Position numbers and translations under genes: made by a program
Assembly: GCA_937967285.1 (NCBI GenBank)
Contig: CALBSU010000207.1
Coordinates: 1-7,269 of the forward strand
DNA length: 7,269 nt
Direction of reading: 5' to 3'
Source: an uncultured Acidobacteriota bacterium
GTDB taxonomy: Bacteria; Acidobacteriota; Blastocatellia; RBC074
Part shown: positions 1-7,269 of the stretch, in pieces
How positions within the stretch are numbered: position 1 is the stretch's first letter
How the letters are laid out: every line of letters begins with the position of its first letter
Notes under the pieces: model-generated
The model's database searches: none
What the model saw: the letters and a program-made list of their open reading frames with translations, nothing else
Told to the model about the DNA's origin: nothing

Positions 1-1058
<1,058 letters not shown>

Positions 1059-1100
1059 GACAGACACCTCTCTCTTTTTCAGACGTTGAATTATTGTCAG

Positions 1101-1129
1101 AGTATCCAATGAAATCGCATTCAGGTCAA
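1101..1129 (-). promoter_or_regulatory. Predicted sigma70-type promoter for the HerA-like ATPase gene
   Basis: On the minus strand TTGACC (1129-1124) is followed after 17 nt by GATACT (1106-1101). This is five of six and four of six matches to the -35 and -10 consensus. It lies about 43 nt upstream of the start at 1058. The -35 belongs to a mirror-image element shared with the carD promoter. This is a motif call only. Confidence 0.5.
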
Positions 1130-1189
1130 AATCCGATCAGCCGCAATCGCAGTATTCATCGCCTGACCGGAGATAACGGATGTTTGACC
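1124..1189. repeat. Imperfect inverted repeat covering both divergent -35 elements
   Basis: The left arm GGTCAAAATCCG (1124-1135) reads CGGATTTTGACC on the minus strand. The right arm CGGATGTTTGACC (1177-1189) matches it on the plus strand with a single one-base insertion. The arms are separated by 41 nt. In each arm TTGACC is the predicted -35 and CGGAT lies just upstream of it. The distance is too large for an ordinary hairpin terminator, so a pair of protein-binding sites or shared promoter architecture is more likely. A regulator is not identified. Confidence 0.5.
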
Positions 1190-1213
1190 CTGCAGACAGC
1201 GTGGTGCTAGACT
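1184..1213 (+). promoter_or_regulatory. Predicted sigma70-type promoter for carD
   Basis: TTGACC (1184-1189) is followed after 18 nt by TAGACT (1208-1213). This would start transcription near 1220 and give a leader of about 65 nt before the GTG at 1286. The -10 is imperfect (four of six) and the spacer is one base longer than ideal. CarD proteins are known to act on suboptimal promoters, but autoregulation here is only speculation. Confidence 0.55.
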
Positions 1214-1285
1214 TTATGCACCTTTGATTATTGCGTCATCGCCACTATTGCTATTCCGCGTTCATCCTGAAGAAAGGGGGACATT

Positions 1286-1820
<535 letters not shown>

Positions 1821-1854
1821 CGACGCCGCGATCAACCAATTCTGATCTTCGGGT

Positions 1855-2100
1855 TCATACGGCGGTTGAGGGCGGTTTCTGTCCTTCATCGTTGACGGAA
1901 CGCTGGTCGGGGACGGGACCAGCGACGGCTGTGGCTCCGGCGTGGTGTCTGGGATCGAAGGGACAGTGCCGGCATCCGCTGCCGCAGCAATAGCCGCGTT
2001 TGAGGTGATACCGGGCGGTCATCACCATCAGCCCTTTCTCGAAATAATAGTCTTCGCCGGCCATAACCTTCATAAACAACCCATACGGTATTTTCGCCAT
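1855..2100 (-). CDS. Small cysteine-rich protein of the DUF5522 family
   Basis: This 81-residue protein carries the compact signature GEDYYFEKGLMVMTARYHLKR followed by GYCCGSGCRHCPF, which I recognise as DUF5522. C38, C39, C43 and C46, with H32 and H45 nearby, look like a small metal-binding site, probably zinc, though this is inferred from spacing alone. The family is short and has no known function. Residues 52-81, rich in Ala, Pro and Gly, appear to be an unstructured tail beyond the usual domain. The start is uncertain. The ATG at 2100 has only GAAAG directly against it, while later in-frame ATGs at residues 10 and 13 lie closer to the conserved core; the Met at 13 has AAGG just upstream. 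The gene converges on carD and diverges from the M48 peptidase gene. Confidence 0.8.
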   Translation of the reverse strand: MAKIPYGLFMKVMAGEDYYFEKGLMVMTARYHLKRGYCCGSGCRHCPFDPRHHAGATAVAGPVPDQRSVNDEGQKPPSTAV

Positions 2101-2123
2101 CTTTCATGACGGAAGCGAAACGG

Positions 2124-2132
2124 ATGATAGCA
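2124..2132 (-). promoter_or_regulatory. Possible extended -10 promoter for the DUF5522 gene
   Basis: The minus strand reads TGCTATCAT at 2132-2124, which fits an extended -10 (TGnTATAAT) with one mismatch. No good -35 lies at the right distance. Transcription would start about 17 nt before the ATG at 2100, giving a very short leader. The same 134-nt interval (2101-2234) must also hold a promoter for the M48 gene, but I found no convincing plus-strand one. Confidence 0.3.
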
Positions 2133-2203
2133 TATTGAAAGTAAAAAACGACTGACCCGTCAAACCCGCGCAAGAGAAGAAGCGACGCGGAACGGGATGA
2201 ACG

Positions 2204-2219
2204 CCGGACCTCAGTCCGG
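2204..2219 (+). other. Small hairpin in the leader of the M48 peptidase gene
   Basis: CCGGAC (2204-2209) and GTCCGG (2214-2219) form a perfect 6-bp stem with a CTCA loop. The stem ends six nt before the G-run Shine-Dalgarno (2226-2231). It has no U-tract, so it is not a terminator. It could affect translation initiation or transcript stability, or could be chance. Confidence 0.4.
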
Positions 2220-2234
2220 ATATACGGGGGGATA

Positions 2235-3668
<1,434 letters not shown>

Positions 3669-3688
3669 TCCGGGAGCGGGCAGGCCGG

Positions 3689-3715
3689 AAAGGGCGCCTC
3701 GCCGGGCGCCCTTTT
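3689..3715 (+). terminator. Rho-independent terminator after the M48 peptidase gene
   Basis: AAAGGGCGCC (3689-3698) and GGCGCCCTTT (3705-3714) form a perfect 10-bp stem around a six-base loop, ending in a TTTT run (3712-3715). It starts 20 nt after the M48 stop codon and lies just before the msbA promoter, so it separates the two units. The terminal U-tract is short but the stem is very GC-rich. Confidence 0.85.
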
Positions 3716-3732
3716 CACCATAAGATTATTCC

Positions 3733-3762
3733 TTGACGCAAATTCCATACCGAAATTATAAT
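3733..3762 (+). promoter_or_regulatory. Strong predicted sigma70-type promoter for the msbA-yicC-gmk-rpoZ operon
   Basis: TTGACG (3733-3738) and a perfect TATAAT (3757-3762) are separated by 18 nt in an AT-rich patch right after the terminator. Transcription would start near 3770, leaving a leader of about 62 nt before the ATG at 3832. This is the best consensus promoter in the window. Confidence 0.75.
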
Positions 3763-3831
3763 TCCCGTTTCACTATCGGCATTGGAGACAGGATAATTTC
3801 AGCCGGGACATAGACGAACGCCAGGCACCGC

Positions 3832-5646
<1,815 letters not shown>

Positions 5647-5653
5647 GAACCTG

Positions 5654-5660
5654 AAAGGGA
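5654..5660 (+). promoter_or_regulatory. Shine-Dalgarno that decides the yicC start
   Basis: AAAGGGA lies 10 nt before the ATG at 5671 but only 1 nt before an in-frame GTG at 5662. Spacing therefore favours ATG 5671, which also gives the usual family N-terminus MLKSMTGYG. Confidence 0.7.
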
Positions 5661-5670
5661 CGTGAACACG

Positions 5671-6546
5671 ATGCTCAAGAGCATGACGGGATATGGCAAG
5701 GGAACGGCCGCGGGCGATGACTTCTCGGTGACGGTCGACCTGCGTTCGGTCAACAACCGCAATCTGGATATCCACTGGCGCGCGCCGCAGGATCTGGCGC
5801 CGCTCGAGGTCGCGCTCAAGAAACAGGTCCAGGCGGCGGTTTCGAGAGGGCGCGTTGACGTCAACATCAGCTTCACGCAGACCGGCAGCACCGTCTATGA
5901 ACTGAACCGCCCGCTGATCCGCGGATACCTCGATGCGCTCAGGACGATGCGCGACGAGTTCGGACTTGAAGGCGAACCGGATCTGGCGACTGTCTCGAGG
6001 CTGCCGAACGTGCTGAGCGCGCCGACCGGCAACGGCAATCTGAGCGAAGCGGCTATTCAGGGAGTCGAAACCGCGCTGACCCATGCCCTGACTGCGCTCG
6101 TCGCAATGCGCGCGGTCGAGGGGCACGAACTTCAGAAGGAGCTCATCGCCCGCGTCGAGAAGATCCAGTCTCACGTGGCCGTGATCGAGGCGGATTCGGC
6201 CGGAGTGGTCGATGCCTATCGCGAGAAGCTGCGGGCCCGGATCTCGGAACTGCTCGAGAAGACCACGATCGACGAGGCGCGACTCGCTCAGGAGGTCGCC
6301 TATCTGGCCGAACGCAGCGATATCACCGAGGAGATCGCGCGGCTCAAGAGCCATCTCATCCAGTTGCGCGAGCTGATCAACGGAGACGGCGAGATCGGCA
6401 AGAAGCTCGACTTTCTGCTGCAGGAGACGAATCGCGAGGCGAACACCGTCCTCTCGAAATCCGCCGAACTGTCGATCTGCGACGCCGCGATCGAGATCAA
6501 GACGGAGGTCGAGAAACTGCGCGAACAGGCGCAGAACGTCGAATGA
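5671..6546 (+). CDS. yicC: YicC/YloC-family endoribonuclease
   Basis: From the ATG at 5671 the protein has 291 residues, close to E. coli YicC (287). It opens with the hallmark MLKSMTGYGKG and the YicC-like N-terminal domain (about 1-155), including VDLRSVNNRNLDI and SRGRVDVNI. It closes with the DUF1732 domain (about 205-291), containing RSDITEEIARLKSHL, GKKLDFLLQETNRE (KKLDF at 244-248) and TVLSKSAEL, and ends KLREQAQNVE. The common QEMNRE is QETNRE here, a small change. Family members have been reported as endoribonucleases that take part in small-RNA and mRNA turnover. It lies 24 nt after msbA and 6 nt before gmk, which supports co-transcription and probably translational coupling to gmk. 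A longer form from GTG 5662 (294 residues) is possible but less likely. Confidence 0.95.
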   Translation: MLKSMTGYGKGTAAGDDFSVTVDLRSVNNRNLDIHWRAPQDLAPLEVALKKQVQAAVSRGRVDVNISFTQTGSTVYELNRPLIRGYLDALRTMRDEFGLEGEPDLATVSRLPNVLSAPTGNGNLSEAAIQGVETALTHALTALVAMRAVEGHELQKELIARVEKIQSHVAVIEADSAGVVDAYREKLRARISELLEKTTIDEARLAQEVAYLAERSDITEEIARLKSHLIQLRELINGDGEIGKKLDFLLQETNREANTVLSKSAELSICDAAIEIKTEVEKLREQAQNVE

Positions 6547-6552
6547 AGGCGC

Positions 6553-7164
6553 ATGGCAGGTAATCTGATCATCATTTCGGCCCCGTCCGGAGCAGGCAAG
6601 ACAACGCTGGTTCGCGAGGTGCTCAAGCGCGATCGATCGGTTCGACCGTCAGTCTCGTACACCTCGCGCGCGCCGCGCGAGAAGGAACGCAACGGGATCG
6701 ACTACTACTTCGTCACCCGCGACGAGTTCGAAGCGATGGTCGAACGCGGCGAGTTTCTGGAATGGGCATATGTCCATTCGAATCTTTACGGCACGGCGCG
6801 ACGCCGCGTCGAGGAGACCGTCAAATTCGGCTATGACGTTCTGCTGGCCATCGATATTCAGGGCGCCGAACAGATCCGCAAGCTTTATCCCGAGGCGATC
6901 AGCATCTTCATACTGCCGCCTTCATATGATGAGCTTGTCAAACGGCTCGGCTATCGCGGCCAGAACGACAGCGAAGATCTCAAGCTGCGCCTGCGCAATG
7001 CATTCGACGAGATGGCCGCTTACAGGCAGTTCGACTATCTGGTCATCAACGAGGACCTGGCCTCGGCGACCGACGAACTGATGTCAATCATCGTGGCCTC
7101 CCGCTGCAGCAGGCGGAAGAGAGTCTGGGCGGCCGAAAGGATCATCAGAACTTTCAGGAAATAA
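6553..7164 (+). CDS. gmk: Guanylate kinase
   Basis: The 203-residue enzyme phosphorylates GMP to GDP with ATP, an essential cytosolic step of GTP and dGTP supply. The P-loop is SAPSGAGKTT (residues 9-18). The GMP-binding part contains SVSYTSRAPRE (33-43) and GIDYYFV, followed by GEFLEWAYVHSNLYGT. The central block is DVLLAIDIQGAEQIR, and the lid region reads RLGYRGQNDSED. The usual PRPGE of the GMP-binding loop is PREKE here, keeping the Glu (E45) but not the Gly. All other hallmarks are present and the length is normal. An in-frame TGA directly upstream (6544-6546, the yicC stop) confines the start to ATG 6553. Its GAAGG Shine-Dalgarno (6545-6549) overlaps the yicC stop codon, so translation is probably coupled. 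rpoZ follows after 31 nt. Confidence 0.97.
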   Translation: MAGNLIIISAPSGAGKTTLVREVLKRDRSVRPSVSYTSRAPREKERNGIDYYFVTRDEFEAMVERGEFLEWAYVHSNLYGTARRRVEETVKFGYDVLLAIDIQGAEQIRKLYPEAISIFILPPSYDELVKRLGYRGQNDSEDLKLRLRNAFDEMAAYRQFDYLVINEDLASATDELMSIIVASRCSRRKRVWAAERIIRTFRK

Positions 7165-7177
7165 TCACAGGATGCAT

Positions 7178-7182
7178 GGAGG
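7178..7182 (+). promoter_or_regulatory. Shine-Dalgarno of rpoZ, with unusually long spacing
   Basis: GGAGG sits 13 nt before the ATG at 7196, longer than the usual 5-9 nt. An in-frame ATG at 7172 lies just before this motif and so cannot use it. The motif is therefore the main argument for choosing 7196 over 7172. Confidence 0.5.
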
Positions 7183-7195
7183 TATCCGTAAAACA

Positions 7196-7269
7196 ATGAG
7201 CGACAACGAAGAGAAGAACGAGATGAATGAAGGAACTATCGACAGCAAATACAGAAAGATCCTGATCGC
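7196..7269 (+). CDS. rpoZ: RNA polymerase omega subunit (partial, N-terminus only)
   Basis: Only 24 complete codons are present before the window ends. After an acidic lead of about 14 residues (MSDNEEKNEMNEGT) comes IDSKYRKILI, which fits the opening of omega, where IDSK(F/Y)R begins the conserved helix. Omega assists assembly of the beta-prime subunit and, in some bacteria, binds ppGpp. Position right after gmk is the classic bacterial arrangement and strengthens the call. The start is uncertain: ATG 7196 uses a distant GGAGG, ATG 7172 would add eight residues with no good Shine-Dalgarno, and ATG 7223 lies just before the conserved core. Confidence 0.75.
   Translation, partial: MSDNEEKNEMNEGTIDSKYRKILI

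Noticed and set aside
1830..1847. GATCA...TGATC hairpin as a terminator between carD and the DUF5522 gene
   Set aside because: The stem is only 5 bp and has no adjacent U-run in either direction. The T-rich minus-strand repeat lies about 10 nt further on, so support is too weak.

Overview
This window looks like ordinary chromosomal core DNA from a moderately GC-rich, Gram-negative-type bacterium. CarD, a YjgR-type HerA ATPase, a secreted M48 peptidase, a DUF5522 protein, an MsbA-like exporter and the order yicC-gmk-rpoZ together would fit Acidobacteriota or a neighbouring phylum. That placement is an inference from gene content and is not certain. I see no mobile element, CRISPR array, rRNA or tRNA, and no clear new multi-gene system.

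Layout. (1) Positions 1-1058, minus strand: the N-terminal 352 codons of a DUF853/YjgR HerA-like ATPase, which runs off the left edge. (2) Positions 1059-1285: a divergent promoter region. Two opposed sigma70-type promoters share a mirror-image CGGAT(n)TTTGACC element. (3) Positions 1286-1786, plus strand: carD, encoding an RNA polymerase-binding transcription regulator with a GTG start. A five-copy heptanucleotide repeat begins inside its stop codon. (4) Positions 1855-2100, minus strand: a small cysteine-rich DUF5522 protein, convergent with carD. (5) Positions 2235-3668, plus strand: an exported M48 zinc metallopeptidase with an extra C-terminal domain, closed by a strong intrinsic terminator at 3689-3715. 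(6) From 3733 to the right edge, plus strand: a near-consensus promoter followed by msbA-like ABC exporter, yicC, gmk and the start of rpoZ, with gaps of 24, 6 and 31 nt. These probably form one operon.

How the genes relate. The right-hand operon joins a lipid-type exporter (MsbA) to RNA turnover (YicC), GMP phosphorylation (Gmk) and the omega subunit of RNA polymerase (RpoZ). Two RNA polymerase-associated proteins, CarD and RpoZ, therefore lie in the same 7 kb, but in separate transcription units. The M48 peptidase is probably periplasmic and sits in its own unit.

The points most worth a second look are the symmetric element between the divergent yjgR and carD promoters, the heptamer repeat at the end of carD, the uncharacterised DUF5522 protein, and the C-terminal extension of the M48 peptidase. 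Every intergenic stretch is shorter than 300 bases.
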